The position numbers and the translations under genes are program-made. A DNA stretch of 64,000 nt, from NCBI GenBank assembly GCA_964598725.1, contig CAZRCW010000001.1, positions 186,001-250,000 on the forward strand, in the 5' to 3' direction. Of the stretch, positions 24,736-32,734 are shown in pieces; position 1 is the first letter of the stretch, and each line of letters opens with the position of its first letter. Origin of the DNA: JAGOTP01 sp964598725. GTDB taxonomy: Bacteria; Patescibacteriota; Patescibacteriia; 2-12-FULL-60-25. Below the pieces are notes generated by a model that saw only the letters and a list, made by a program, of their open reading frames with translations, was not told the DNA's origin and searched no databases.

Positions 24736-26484
24736 ATGAGCTTGAACGCAGAACAGTTGGAGCATCGTCGCCACTCGCTTGCACACCTGCTTGCCGCCGC
24801 CGTGATGCAGCTTTGGCCAGATACCAAGCGCACCATCGGTCCGGCGATCGACAACGGCTTCTATTTCGATTTCGAGTTCTCACAACCGATCTCAGATGCC
24901 GATCTCCCAAAGATCGAAGCCAAGATGCGCGAGATTCTTCCAACTTGGAAGTCGTTTGAACGTTCTGAGTTGTCACCAGAAGATGCGAAGAAGGAGTATC
25001 CAGGGAACCAATTTAAGCATGAGCTTATCGATGAGTTCTCTTCGCAAGGCCAGACGCTGACCTTTTATAAGTCCGGCGACTACTGGGATTTGTGCCGTGG
25101 CGGTCACTCAGAAGGGATTTCGGACATTGATCCAAAATCCTTCAAGCTGACCAAGATCGCCGGTTCGTATTGGCGTGGCAATGAGAAGAACCCTCAGCTC
25201 ACTCGCATCTATGGATATGCGTTTGAGACGAAAGCCGAGCTCGAAGAGTTCGTGAAGATGATGGCCGAAGCCGAAAAGCGCGATCACCGAAAGTTGGGAA
25301 AAGAGCTCGGGCTGTTTATCTTCTCAGACTTAGTCGGACCGGGTCTTCCGCTTTGGACACCAAAGGGAACCATCATGCGCGAGCTTTTGAACGATTTCGT
25401 CTGGAGCCTGCGTAAACCGCATGGATACAATCGGGTTACAATCCCTCACATTACCCGCAAAGACTTGTACGAAACCTCCGGTCACTGGGCCAAGTACGCG
25501 GATGACCTGTTCAAGATTCAGACCCGCGAAGAGCACCTCTACGCGATGAAGCCGATGAACTGTCCGCACCACGCGCAGATCTATCACAGCGAACCGCGCT
25601 CCTACCGCGAACTTCCGATTCGCTACGCCGAGACCACGATGGTCTACCGCGACGAACAGTCGGGTGAATTGTCCGGGTTGTCACGCGTGCTCTCAATTAC
25701 GCAGGATGATGCACACGTCTTTTGCCGCGTCTCTCAAATCCGTCAGGAAGCTGAGGTTGTTTGGAACATCATCACCGAGTTCTACAAAGCCTTCGGGTTC
25801 AAGCTGACTCCACGTTTGTCACGTCGCGATCCGAATAAGCCAGAGAAGTACATGGGCAGCACGGAAGATTGGGATACGGCCGAAGCGGCGCTCCGTCAGA
25901 TCTTGGATGAGAAGGGTGCTGAATGGATTGATGGCCCGGGCGAAGCCGCCTTCTACGGTCCAAAGATCGACTTCATGGGCATGGATGCGATTGGGCGTAA
26001 GCACCAAGTTGCAACCATCCAGCTCGACTTCGTTCAACCAAAGAACTTCGGTTTGACCTGTGTCAACGAACAGGGCGAGAAAGAGGGGATCGTCATGATC
26101 CACTGCGCGATTATGGGCTCAATCGAGCGCTTCATGAGCGTTATCATCGAGCACTTCGCAGGCGCCTTCCCACTTTGGCTGTCGCCAGTGCAGATCGCAG
26201 TTTTGCCGGTTGCCGACCGTCACAATGACTTTGCCTACGCGCTTGCGAAAGAACTTGAGGCGGCTGGCTTACGTCCAAAGGTCGACGATTCCGCCGAATC
26301 TGTCGGGAAAAAGATCCGCACCGCTGAAAAGAGCAAAGCACCTGTCATGTTGGTGGTCGGGGATAAAGAAATGGAATCTGGTGAGCTGACGATCCGTCGT
26401 CGTGGCCAAGCGGACCAAGAAACCATGAAGAAAGAAGCGTTCATGGCGCAATTGGTCGAGATGGTGAAAGAACGGAAGGGGTAG
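24736..26484 (+). CDS. thrS: Threonyl-tRNA synthetase lacking the TGS domain
   Basis: Class II synthetase charging tRNA-Thr. It begins directly in the N2 editing domain (EHRRHSLAHLLAAAVMQLWP, with the HxxxH motif), so the ~60-residue N-terminal TGS domain is absent and the length is 582. Catalytic core: TSGHWAKYADDLF, KPMNCPHHAQIY with the zinc Cys and His, RYAETTMVYRDEQSGELSGL and RVLSITQDDAHVFC. The anticodon-binding domain closes the protein (VQIAVLPVADRHNDFA). The ATG at 24736 follows the T-box terminator; an in-frame codon at 24637 lies inside the T-box and is rejected. Confidence 0.95.
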   Translation: MSLNAEQLEHRRHSLAHLLAAAVMQLWPDTKRTIGPAIDNGFYFDFEFSQPISDADLPKIEAKMREILPTWKSFERSELSPEDAKKEYPGNQFKHELIDEFSSQGQTLTFYKSGDYWDLCRGGHSEGISDIDPKSFKLTKIAGSYWRGNEKNPQLTRIYGYAFETKAELEEFVKMMAEAEKRDHRKLGKELGLFIFSDLVGPGLPLWTPKGTIMRELLNDFVWSLRKPHGYNRVTIPHITRKDLYETSGHWAKYADDLFKIQTREEHLYAMKPMNCPHHAQIYHSEPRSYRELPIRYAETTMVYRDEQSGELSGLSRVLSITQDDAHVFCRVSQIRQEAEVVWNIITEFYKAFGFKLTPRLSRRDPNKPEKYMGSTEDWDTAEAALRQILDEKGAEWIDGPGEAAFYGPKIDFMGMDAIGRKHQVATIQLDFVQPKNFGLTCVNEQGEKEGIVMIHCAIMGSIERFMSVIIEHFAGAFPLWLSPVQIAVLPVADRHNDFAYALAKELEAAGLRPKVDDSAESVGKKIRTAEKSKAPVMLVVGDKEMESGELTIRRRGQADQETMKKEAFMAQLVEMVKERKG

Positions 26485-26506
26485 CCACTTCCTAAAACAG
26501 GTTCAC

Positions 26507-26533
26507 AAAAACTCCCGATTCCCGGGAGTTTTT
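26507..26533 (+). terminator. Intrinsic terminator after thrS
   Basis: Arms AAAAACTCCCG and CGGGAGTTTTT followed by GTTT. Confidence 0.92.
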
Positions 26534-26705
26534 GTTTATCCACAGAGAAGTCCACAGGTGGCAGCTAAGTGTGGGTATATTCACACAGACTAAAATATTA
26601 GCTGGGTTGAGAGAAGAAGTATCAGAATATTCTCCCTCTGCCTGCGCACGTGTTACAGTAGATCTTGTAAATAACCTTTATTATTTCATTGAACTTTCAA
26701 CAGAT

Positions 26706-27665
26706 ATGCCAAAGCGTCCAGATGCGCACGCAGGTCCAAACGAGACGACAGAGTCTTTTAAAGCCTTGACCCCGGAAGAGATTAAAAAGATTCAGGCCGA
26801 AGGTCAGCGCGAGCTCATGCGCCAGCGCGGTGCCGAGATCGCCGCTGATGCAGCTAAATTTACCCGCGAAACAGCTACGCGTACCCGTGCCGTTGTCGGC
26901 TTAGGTTTCAGCCGTGCCATTGATAGTCTTAAGACCGGTTTGCGTGGCGCTTGGAGTGGTTTGGGCAAGGCTGTTGGTTTTAGTGCCGATGCAGGTTTGA
27001 TTGGCTTGGGCTATGCGGCTCATGGAAAAGATAAAGCAGTTGGAGTCGCCGAGAAGGTGGGTGCCCATCTTACGAACGATATCGAAAATCGCTCAGAGGT
27101 TTTGCAGGGTATGCGCTATGTTGGTAACAAGGCTGACCAGTTAAATGACTACGTTACTGAAAAGGCCGGCGCAGCACGTGACTTTGTTGTTGAAAAGGCG
27201 ACTGCTGCCAAAGAAGGCGCAGTGGCTATGGGTCGCGCAGCCATCGACTCGAAGATGGGTCAATATACAGCTAAGGGTCTTCGTTATGCAGGAACGGGGG
27301 TAGGAGTAGCCCTCGGTGCTGGTGCGTATGCCGTCGCCGGTCCTTTGCTCGCTTGGAAGAATCCAGCGATGTTAGAAGATCTTCGTGCTGTGGTGAAAGA
27401 AAAGTTCCCAGTGGCCGGTATGGGGGTATTTGAAGCACTTCGTAAAGCTGGTTCATCGATCGCAGAAGGCGCTCGTGGTCTTGCAACTCGTGCTTGGGAG
27501 CGTACAACGAAGGCTTGGGATGGGTTGAAGGATTGGTCGAACAAGACAAAGTTGGCTGCTATGGAACGCGCCGGAATCGCTTCGACCGAGAAGTTGAACA
27601 AGGCATTGGCCGACAATGAGGCTTTGAAGGCGCTTCTCGAAAAACTCATCAGTGAGCGTGCTTAA
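26706..27665 (+). CDS. Hypothetical Ala/Gly-rich helical protein, 319 residues
   Basis: No recognised family. An N-terminal charged segment (LTPEEIKKIQAEGQRELMRQRG) is followed by long amphipathic helices with regular small residues (VGLGFSRAIDSLKTGLRGAW, TGVGVALGAGAYAVAGPLLAW) that could lie on or insert in a membrane. The AARDFVVEKATAAKEGAVAMG region resembles apolipoprotein- or LEA-like repeats. The start MPKRPDAHAG at 26706 is preferred; 170 nt of open frame upstream is AT-rich promoter-like DNA. In style it recalls the 11427 protein. Confidence 0.7.
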   Translation: MPKRPDAHAGPNETTESFKALTPEEIKKIQAEGQRELMRQRGAEIAADAAKFTRETATRTRAVVGLGFSRAIDSLKTGLRGAWSGLGKAVGFSADAGLIGLGYAAHGKDKAVGVAEKVGAHLTNDIENRSEVLQGMRYVGNKADQLNDYVTEKAGAARDFVVEKATAAKEGAVAMGRAAIDSKMGQYTAKGLRYAGTGVGVALGAGAYAVAGPLLAWKNPAMLEDLRAVVKEKFPVAGMGVFEALRKAGSSIAEGARGLATRAWERTTKAWDGLKDWSNKTKLAAMERAGIASTEKLNKALADNEALKALLEKLISERA

Positions 27666-27709
27666 GCGCACGAGCTAGTATTCCTACTCTCATTTCCTTT
27701 TGATCTCCT

Positions 27710-28069
27710 ATGAACCTCGATGCTTTGATCGCGTTTGTAAAAGGCTCCTCCGTGTCGGACGATGTAAAGACAGTGTTGGTAGACCGTTTGGAAGCTGAAG
27801 GTCTCACGACGGATGTCGTTGACGCCTTAAAAGAAGCCTTCCAGGATAACATCGATGAAGCGTTTGATGCCGCCGGTGTGAAGCTTGATCCAAAAGATCC
27901 AGAATTCATCGCGAAGCATGAAGCATACGCTGATGAAGTTGACGCTGCTACAAAAGAATTTGAAGCAGCATCAGCCGCTCTCGATGCTGATACGACAAAA
28001 ACGTTCAATAACTTGAACCAGGAGATTGACGCGGTTCAGGCTGAACAGATCCGTAACGATCTTCCGTAA
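27710..28069 (+). CDS. Hypothetical acidic protein, 119 residues
   Basis: Strongly acidic, helical, Cys- and Trp-free (DLDALIAF-type start, then EAFDAAGVKLDPKDPEFIAK and EFEAASAALDADTTKTFNNL). No family. It follows the 26706 gene by 44 bp on the same strand and may be its partner, one protein basic/Gly-rich and the other acidic. ATG preceded by TTTTGATCTCCT, a C/T-rich leader without Shine-Dalgarno. Confidence 0.7.
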   Translation: MNLDALIAFVKGSSVSDDVKTVLVDRLEAEGLTTDVVDALKEAFQDNIDEAFDAAGVKLDPKDPEFIAKHEAYADEVDAATKEFEAASAALDADTTKTFNNLNQEIDAVQAEQIRNDLP

Positions 28070-28095
28070 GATTGAAAACGTCTTAGAACGTACAA

Positions 28096-28127
28096 ACGCC
28101 CGACAGAGAGGAATCTCTGTCGGGCGT
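28096..28127 (-). terminator. Perfect 13-bp-arm hairpin
   Basis: Arms ACGCCCGACAGAG and CTCTGTCGGGCGT with a 6-nt loop, between convergent genes. Marks the end of the 28140 unit. Confidence 0.75.
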
Positions 28128-28139
28128 TGTGTACCTCCT

Positions 28140-28766
28140 TCAAGGAGCGTTCGTCAGGGCCATCACTGCGACCGGCGGCCGCTTGGTCTGCTTGCTCTGT
28201 CGGTAGAGGAGCGTTAGGCCGAGCAGGTTGTAGGCGACGTGGAGAGCGATTGCTCCCACGGGCCCCCAGCTCAGCAGGCCGACGCTGAAGAGTACGCCGA
28301 CGAGCAGTGGGCCCAGCCAGCCCGTCCGAAGGCCGTGCTTGGGCTTGAACACGATGTGACCGATAGCGAACACGACGTTGGCGATCGCGACGCTGATCAC
28401 GCCAGGCCAGCCCCAGGTATCTAGCCACGGGTGAACGGTGCAGTTCGTGCCGTAGTCGAACCAGGTGTAGATGGCATAGGTGATGCCGTAGACGAGGTAG
28501 GCGATGCTGGCGCGCGCGCCTTCTTCACCCATCGCGACGGCACCGAGCTCGAGGGCGAGATCGGTGTAACTGCGCGTGAACTCCGGACGTTCCTTGCGGA
28601 AGAGTCGGCAGAGTCCGCTCCAACCGAGGTTGAAGCTGAGCACGGTGGCAAGGACGAGGAGGAACGGCGGACCGATTCCATCTTCGATGCCGATCAGGTA
28701 GCGAGCGCTCCAATAGATGATCTGGAGCGCGAGCAGGCCTGCGAGCGAGAAGAGTGTTGCTGCCAA
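28140..28766 (-). CDS. CPBP-like intramembrane protease, divergent (copy A)
   Basis: Multi-spanning membrane protein with the three CPBP (CAAX protease/bacteriocin-processing) landmarks in order: EEGARAS (glutamate pair), NVVFAIGHIVF (FxxxH) and GAIALHVAYNLLG (HxxxN). The first motif is EExxR rather than EExxxR, so catalysis is uncertain. The TTG at 28766 is set by AAAGGAGAGC upstream; the in-frame ATG at 28850 overlaps the -10 box and cannot be used. A paralogue with the same promoter plan follows at 29007. Possible roles by family: peptide processing, self-immunity or Abi. Confidence 0.72.
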   Translation of the reverse strand: MAATLFSLAGLLALQIIYWSARYLIGIEDGIGPPFLLVLATVLSFNLGWSGLCRLFRKERPEFTRSYTDLALELGAVAMGEEGARASIAYLVYGITYAIYTWFDYGTNCTVHPWLDTWGWPGVISVAIANVVFAIGHIVFKPKHGLRTGWLGPLLVGVLFSVGLLSWGPVGAIALHVAYNLLGLTLLYRQSKQTKRPPVAVMALTNAP

Positions 28767-28848
28767 GGTGAGCTCTCCTTTCGAGAGGGGTGGTTGCGAT
28801 GTTTTGACGAAGTATGTTGTGAGATGAACGACAAGCAAAGAACGTTGC

Positions 28849-28894
28849 ATCTAATCACAAAACAGCTATTTTGTCAATCAAAACAGCTGTTTTG
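28849..28894 (-). promoter_or_regulatory. Promoter with operator dyads (CPBP copy A)
   Basis: On the minus strand TTGACA (28877-28872), 17 bp, TTAGAT (28854-28849). The perfect palindrome CAAAACAGCTGTTTTG (28879-28894) and the near-palindrome ACAAAACAGCTATTTTGT (28857-28874) are centred 21 bp apart. Seen together, CAGCTATTTTG and CAAAACAGCTG form a dyad centred on the -35. Confidence 0.8.
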
Positions 28895-28969
28895 GCTAAT
28901 AATGAATACTTCGCTGCCGGTTGAGGAGCTTCAAGGGATTTTCTGTGCAAGTCTCGTTTAAAACCGATT

Positions 28970-29000
28970 CGCGCCCACCGAGGAGTACTCGATGGGCGCG
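28970..29000 (-). terminator. GC-rich hairpin of CPBP copy B
   Basis: Arms CGCGCCCA and TGGGCGCG; on the minus strand AATCGGTTTT follows. Confidence 0.7.
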
Positions 29001-29006
29001 TTTCGT

Positions 29007-29609
29007 TCACGTGGTCTTCAGGCGCTGGCTGTGACGCCGGTGGTCGATCGTGGTCCAGAGCATCCCTCCCAGGCTGTACACCAGGTGGAGGGCGGTTGCG
29101 GCCACGATGCCGTAGTTCAGGAGCGCGATCGTGAAGATCGCGCCTGTGAGGAAGGAAGAGCGGACGGTGTTGCCCCGGCTCTTGTAGGCGTGCAGGGCGG
29201 TGAACGCCGTGTTCGCTGCGCAAGCGGCCCACATGCCGGGCCAGCCGAGACGATCGATCGACGAGTGGACGTGGAACTCGATCGAATCGTAGCCCAGGCG
29301 GTAGGTGATTTCCGCCAGGATGGCGAACACGCTGGCGAACACCCCGAACCGAATGGACTCCTCCAGCATCGTCTGCAGGACGATGTTCCCGAGGCTCTTC
29401 GTGGGAGGCAGGGTGATGGGGACATCGGGGTTGATCTTGCGGAAGACGCGCGCCAGTCCGGTGAGCAGACTCACCAAGGCTGTACAGATGAGGAGCGCGA
29501 GGAACAGTGCGCCTGTGCCGTTTACCCGGATCTCGTGGTGGTGGAGCATGGCGCGGTAGATGCCCTCGCCAGCACCCCACACGAGCAGAATCGCAATCGC
29601 TGCTTTCAT
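29007..29609 (-). CDS. CPBP-like intramembrane protease, divergent (copy B)
   Basis: 200 residues with several membrane helices. The CPBP-type landmarks are MLEESIRFGVF (EExxR followed by FG, where the usual order is FRG), NTAFTALHAY (FxxxH) and AATALHLVYSLGG (HxxxS instead of HxxxN). It shares topology with copy A, both ending on the same type of final helix, but is well diverged. The ATG at 29609 has GGAAGGAGGG nine nt upstream; the frame reaches 29690 but that lies in the promoter. The changed third motif casts further doubt on protease activity. Confidence 0.68.
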   Translation of the reverse strand: MKAAIAILLVWGAGEGIYRAMLHHHEIRVNGTGALFLALLICTALVSLLTGLARVFRKINPDVPITLPPTKSLGNIVLQTMLEESIRFGVFASVFAILAEITYRLGYDSIEFHVHSSIDRLGWPGMWAACAANTAFTALHAYKSRGNTVRSSFLTGAIFTIALLNYGIVAATALHLVYSLGGMLWTTIDHRRHSQRLKTT

Positions 29610-29680
29610 TCGATGTAGCCCTCCTTCCAAAGAGGTTGAAGCCGTTTGTGAACGATGAGATGACAAACAAGGAACAGAGT

Positions 29681-29721
29681 AATTAATCAAAAAGCAGCCA
29701 TTTTGTCAATCAAAACGGCTG
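29681..29721 (-). promoter_or_regulatory. Promoter with operator dyad (CPBP copy B)
   Basis: On the minus strand TTGACA (29709-29704), 17 bp, TTAATT (29686-29681). The dyad CAGCCATTTTG and CAAAACGGCTG flanks TCAAT, exactly as at copy A, so the -35 is again at the centre. Confidence 0.8.
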
Positions 29722-29743
29722 CCTTGATGGTACAGGGGGTATT

Positions 29744-30052
29744 TTATTGTTTCTTCTTATCCAGTCGTTCCAGCTTCAATTGTTTGAAGATGAAGTACAC
29801 GATGGCCGCCACGATAAAGAAATCGATCAGAATGGCAAAGAAATTTCCCAACATGACGGGTCCAATATGGAATGCCTTCAAGCCTTGTGTTGATCCAAAT
29901 ATCAATCCAATGAGCGGCTGGATGATATCCTGCACCAAAGAAGCAACGACTTTAGTCACTGCCCCGCTCAGGATGAATCCGATCGCCAATCCCATAACGC
30001 CTTGTTCCCGGATGAACGTGACGAACTCTTTGCCGCGCTCTTTGAGATTCAT
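29744..30052 (-). CDS. mscL: Large-conductance mechanosensitive channel
   Basis: Osmotic safety valve of the inner membrane. The first helix (GVMGLAIGFILSGAVTKVVASLVQDIIQPLIG, about residues 18-49) and the second (LGNFFAILIDFFIVAAIVYFIFK) are typical. At 102 residues it is slightly short, with a brief basic C-terminus (LERLDKKKQ). The ATG follows TAGACT by 9 nt via CTGGCCCAT, so the mRNA is probably leaderless. Confidence 0.96.
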   Translation of the reverse strand: MNLKERGKEFVTFIREQGVMGLAIGFILSGAVTKVVASLVQDIIQPLIGLIFGSTQGLKAFHIGPVMLGNFFAILIDFFIVAAIVYFIFKQLKLERLDKKKQ

Positions 30053-30085
30053 ATGGGCCAGAGTCTACAGGAAACAGACTGAAAC

Positions 30086-30120
30086 AAAAAGCCTCCGCAT
30101 CGATTGATGCGGAGGCTTTT
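30086..30120 (-). terminator. Intrinsic terminator of the infC-rpmI-rplT run
   Basis: Arms AAAAAGCCTCCGCATC and GATGCGGAGGCTTTT; on the minus strand it ends in TTTTTGTTTC. Confidence 0.92.
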
Positions 30121-30131
30121 GCAGAAGGGGA

Positions 30132-30470
30132 TTAACCCTTTACGATTTTTTCGAACACGTTTGGATGGGTTGCAGCGAGCTGAGACAAGACTTTGCGGTC
30201 GAGACCAATGTTGCGCTTGCGGAGGTCGCCCATGAGCTTGGAGTAGTTCGTTCCGAGCATCTTGGCGGCGGCGCCGATGCGGGTTTGCATGAGACCGCGG
30301 TTGTCGCGCTTCTTGAGTTTACGGTCGCGGTAGGCGTTCCATCCGGCTTTGATCGCAGCGATCTTGGCGAGAGTAATGCGGTTCTTGCGACCCCACATCA
30401 TGCCCTTGGTACGGGCCAAAATATTCTTGCGGCGTTTGATGCGGTGGGTTCCGCGCTTTACACGTGGCAT
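30132..30470 (-). CDS. rplT: Ribosomal protein bL20
   Basis: 112 residues, basic. PRVKRGTHRIKRRKNILARTKGMMWGRKN and GLMQTRIGAAAKMLGTNYSKLMGDLRK match bL20, a 23S assembly protein, at full length. Last gene of the infC-rpmI-rplT order seen in most bacteria. The start follows TTTTTTCCTGAT, with TCTTCCTCCTC just upstream, and no Shine-Dalgarno. Confidence 0.97.
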   Translation of the reverse strand: MPRVKRGTHRIKRRKNILARTKGMMWGRKNRITLAKIAAIKAGWNAYRDRKLKKRDNRGLMQTRIGAAAKMLGTNYSKLMGDLRKRNIGLDRKVLSQLAATHPNVFEKIVKG

Positions 30471-30497
30471 ATCAGGAAAAAATGAGGAGGAAGAAGA

Positions 30498-30692
30498 TTA
30501 AACGTTGGGGATCATCGCCTTGATGTTGCGCGAGTAGGTTGGGTTCACCTGGAGATCGCGACGCTTGCTGACGGTCGTGTTTGAGCTTTCACGGCTGTTG
30601 AAGTGGCCCTGACCGTTCTTGCGCTTGATAACCTTGCCGTTCTTCGTAACACGCACGCGCTTCGTAACGGACTTGTGAGTCTTGAGTTTCAT
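30498..30692 (-). CDS. rpmI: Ribosomal protein bL35
   Basis: 64 residues, MKLKTHKSVTKRVRVTKNGK through NGQGHFNSRESSNTTVSKRR, the usual bL35 pattern. The start at 30692 is the family start; the longer open frame upstream is infC antiframe. Lies 27 bp before rplT and 28 bp after infC. Confidence 0.95.
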   Translation of the reverse strand: MKLKTHKSVTKRVRVTKNGKVIKRKNGQGHFNSRESSNTTVSKRRDLQVNPTYSRNIKAMIPNV

Positions 30693-30720
30693 AGAGGGGG
30701 AATAAATGATGGGCTGGATG

Positions 30721-31281
30721 TTAGGACTTGCGTGCGATGGTTGTCGAGACGTTGCCACCGTTACGGGCGACCGGCTGTTCGACGACGATCGGATAGGTCT
30801 TGCTGAGCGCGGCGATGAAGTCTTGAATGCGGCTACTCGCGATATCTCCATGTTCTTTCTCGCGTCCACGCAGGTTGATCTCGATCTTGAGCTTCTGGCC
30901 ATCGGAGAGGAACTCCTCGGCCTGTTTGCGGCGGATCTCGATGTCATGCTCACCCATTTTGACCGAGAGGCGAATGCCTTTGACCTCGACCTTCTTGGCA
31001 TGAGCTTTCTGCTGACGAATTTCCTTCTCCTTCTGATACTTGAACTGTCCGAAGTTCAGGAAGCGGCAGACAGGCGGTTCCGCTTTTGGCGAAACTTCCA
31101 CCAGGTCGAACCCGCGTTCGACGGCCATGGCCATGGCGGCCGGCGTCGGCATAGCGCCGAGCGACACACCTTCTTCATCGATGATGAAGACCTCTGGCGC
31201 AAGAATCGCTTCGTTCGCTTTGAACAAAACGAGTTCTTCCTTTTTTTGATACCCGCCTCGGCGGCGGTGATGGATGCGCAT
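30721..31281 (-). CDS. infC: Translation initiation factor IF-3
   Basis: Two-domain IF-3 of 186 residues. N-domain ILAPEVFIIDEEGVSLGAMPTPAAMAMA, then DLVEVSPKAEPPVCRFLNFGQFKYQKEKE at the linker, and a C-domain with GIRLSVKMGEHDIEIRRKQAEEFL. It starts with ATG rather than the AUU of enterobacteria and carries a short basic lead (RIHHRRRGGYQKKEE). First gene of infC-rpmI-rplT; 82 bp downstream of ssrA on the same strand with no terminator visible between. Confidence 0.97.
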   Translation of the reverse strand: MRIHHRRRGGYQKKEELVLFKANEAILAPEVFIIDEEGVSLGAMPTPAAMAMAVERGFDLVEVSPKAEPPVCRFLNFGQFKYQKEKEIRQQKAHAKKVEVKGIRLSVKMGEHDIEIRRKQAEEFLSDGQKLKIEINLRGREKEHGDIASSRIQDFIAALSKTYPIVVEQPVARNGGNVSTTIARKS

Positions 31282-31362
31282 TGGGGAATCCTGGTGGAGT
31301 GAGAAGAATGAATGGGACCACAGCGTGAGTGTCCGAGCTTACCGGTCTCAGAATCTCACGAA

Positions 31363-31783
31363 TGGTGGAGATGGGGGGAATCGCACCCCCGTCCGAACTC
31401 GTCCTTGAGGACAATCGTCCACAAGCTTGGTTTGCCGATTTTGCGTCAGGCGACGCGGTCAACCGAGAGAAAAGAGGCAAACATCTGTCTCTTGGTTCAA
31501 GCGCCTGTAGTTTTGATCGTGGTAGGCGCGGCCACGGTCGAAGTTCTCACGAGTGACAGTTGGACTCCTCAGGGAGAACATCCAAGGAGGAACCGGCTCA
31601 GCCAGTCGCTTACGCGAGGGCTGGAGCGAAGGTTGGCATCGTTACCAAGGAGGCAACGAACGCACGGGCCTTCGTGACAATGCTGTTGGCAGTTGTCGGA
31701 TGTATCCACGGATTTACGAGCTGTGGGTACCCGCTCGGCCTGCTGTCTTCAAGAAACGAATCCGTCAAAGCTTGGTCATCCCC
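31363..31783 (-). ncRNA. ssrA: tmRNA
   Basis: Rescues stalled ribosomes. The tRNA-like ends pair GGGGATG (31783-31777) with CATCTCC (31373-31367), followed by A and an encoded CCA. The T arm is GGGGG-TGCGATTC-CCCCC. The tag frame begins GCC AAC AGC (ANSIV) and ends APALA with a TAA stop at about 31610-31612, giving a 26-codon tag, far longer than the usual 10 or so. The 5' end lies 16 bp after smpB on the same strand, so the two partners may share a transcript. Confidence 0.92.
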
Positions 31784-31799
31784 ATTGGGAAAATGGGGG

Positions 31800-32249
31800 T
31801 TATTCGTCTCCGCCACGCAGAACGCGACGGGTCGAACGGTCCAAATCACGCGCTTTCAGCGTTTCCCGCTTATCATAGGCTTTTTTCCCACGACAGAGAC
31901 CAAAGGAAAGCTTCACGCGATGGCCACGAGGATACAGAGAAAAAGGCACAAGTGTCAAGCCTTTTTCCTGGGTTTTCCCCGCTAAATGAGCGATTTCTTG
32001 GCGCTTCAGCAGGATCTTACGGGTTTGGGTCGGGTCATAGCCCTCAATCTTTCCGGCCTTAGAATACGCTCCGATGTGGCAACCGAGGAGCCAAACTTCG
32101 CCCCCGCGGATGACCAAATAAGCTCCCTGGAGCTTAGCACCCCCCTCACGGACGCTTTTGGTTTCTTGACCAGATAGCATAATCCCGCCATCGAAGGTCT
32201 CAAGGGCGAGGTAGTCGTGACGTGCCTTTTTGTTTTCCGCGTAGACCAT
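31800..32249 (-). CDS. smpB: SsrA-binding protein SmpB
   Basis: Partner of tmRNA in trans-translation. YAENKKARHDYLALETFDGGIMLSGQETKSVREG and WLLGCHIGAYSKAG are typical, and the basic tail (RETLKARDLDRSTRRVLRG) is present. The start at 32249 gives 149 residues and lies 6 nt behind a TACCAT box; it is the left end of a perfect inverted repeat whose right end is the next gene's ATG. Immediately upstream of ssrA. Confidence 0.96.
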   Translation of the reverse strand: MVYAENKKARHDYLALETFDGGIMLSGQETKSVREGGAKLQGAYLVIRGGEVWLLGCHIGAYSKAGKIEGYDPTQTRKILLKRQEIAHLAGKTQEKGLTLVPFSLYPRGHRVKLSFGLCRGKKAYDKRETLKARDLDRSTRRVLRGGDE

Positions 32250-32274
32250 GGCGCTATGGTACACTAGCGCCATG
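32247..32274. promoter_or_regulatory. Symmetric divergent leaderless promoter
   Basis: A perfect inverted repeat with arms CATGGCGCTA and TAGCGCCATG and an 8-bp centre TGGTACAC. Each arm ends in a start codon: smpB to the left, the 32272 gene to the right. -10 boxes are TACACT (plus) and TACCAT (minus), each 6 nt from its ATG and overlapping each other. Confidence 0.8.
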
Positions 32275-32730
32275 TCTGCACAATCACCCCAGTCCTTTCT
32301 GCGGAGCAAGTTCGGCCTAATCATGATCGGCATCGTTGTCTTGGTGTGTGCCATTTTATTGATCCGTCAGAAATTCTTTGGTGCCTCAAATGAGGTCTTG
32401 CTGCCCGTTGAGCCAACGCCAACCATTCCGCTCGCACCGATCGATCCAGTCGAGCTACAGGCGGATTGGCGGCAGGGGATCGCCTCTATCTTGGCAGATT
32501 ACGATAAAACGGGAGATGCGCGTGCCGCCAAGGAACGGATGCTCACCGTGCGTGTACCCGGTGCAAGTCGAGATGTCCATCTCGCATTATTCCTCGCATT
32601 CAATGCGCTTGGTGATAGCCGACCGGAAGGCAAAGCAAAATTGGCCGCAGCCCGGGCCGAGTTCGAAAAACCAGCTGCAACACCGGTAACAGCCTCATCC
32701 ACGGTCGTAACAAGCTCCACCACTCGCTAG
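32272..32730 (+). CDS. Membrane-anchored hypothetical protein, 152 residues
   Basis: One N-terminal membrane helix (FGLIMIGIVVLVCAILLI, about residues 14-31), a Pro-rich linker (VEPTPTIPLAPIDPVE), then a helical domain (WRQGIASILADYDKTGDARAAKERMLTVRV) and a Ser/Thr-rich tail. No family recognised. Nearly leaderless start from TACACT. Followed after 4 bp by a polytopic membrane protein; probably one operon running to 35349. Confidence 0.75.
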   Translation: MSAQSPQSFLRSKFGLIMIGIVVLVCAILLIRQKFFGASNEVLLPVEPTPTIPLAPIDPVELQADWRQGIASILADYDKTGDARAAKERMLTVRVPGASRDVHLALFLAFNALGDSRPEGKAKLAAARAEFEKPAATPVTASSTVVTSSTTR

Positions 32731-32734
32731 CGCT

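Noticed and set aside
31312..32062. Overlapping frames across the tmRNA gene
   Set aside because: The sequence is explained by tmRNA ends, T arm and tag frame.
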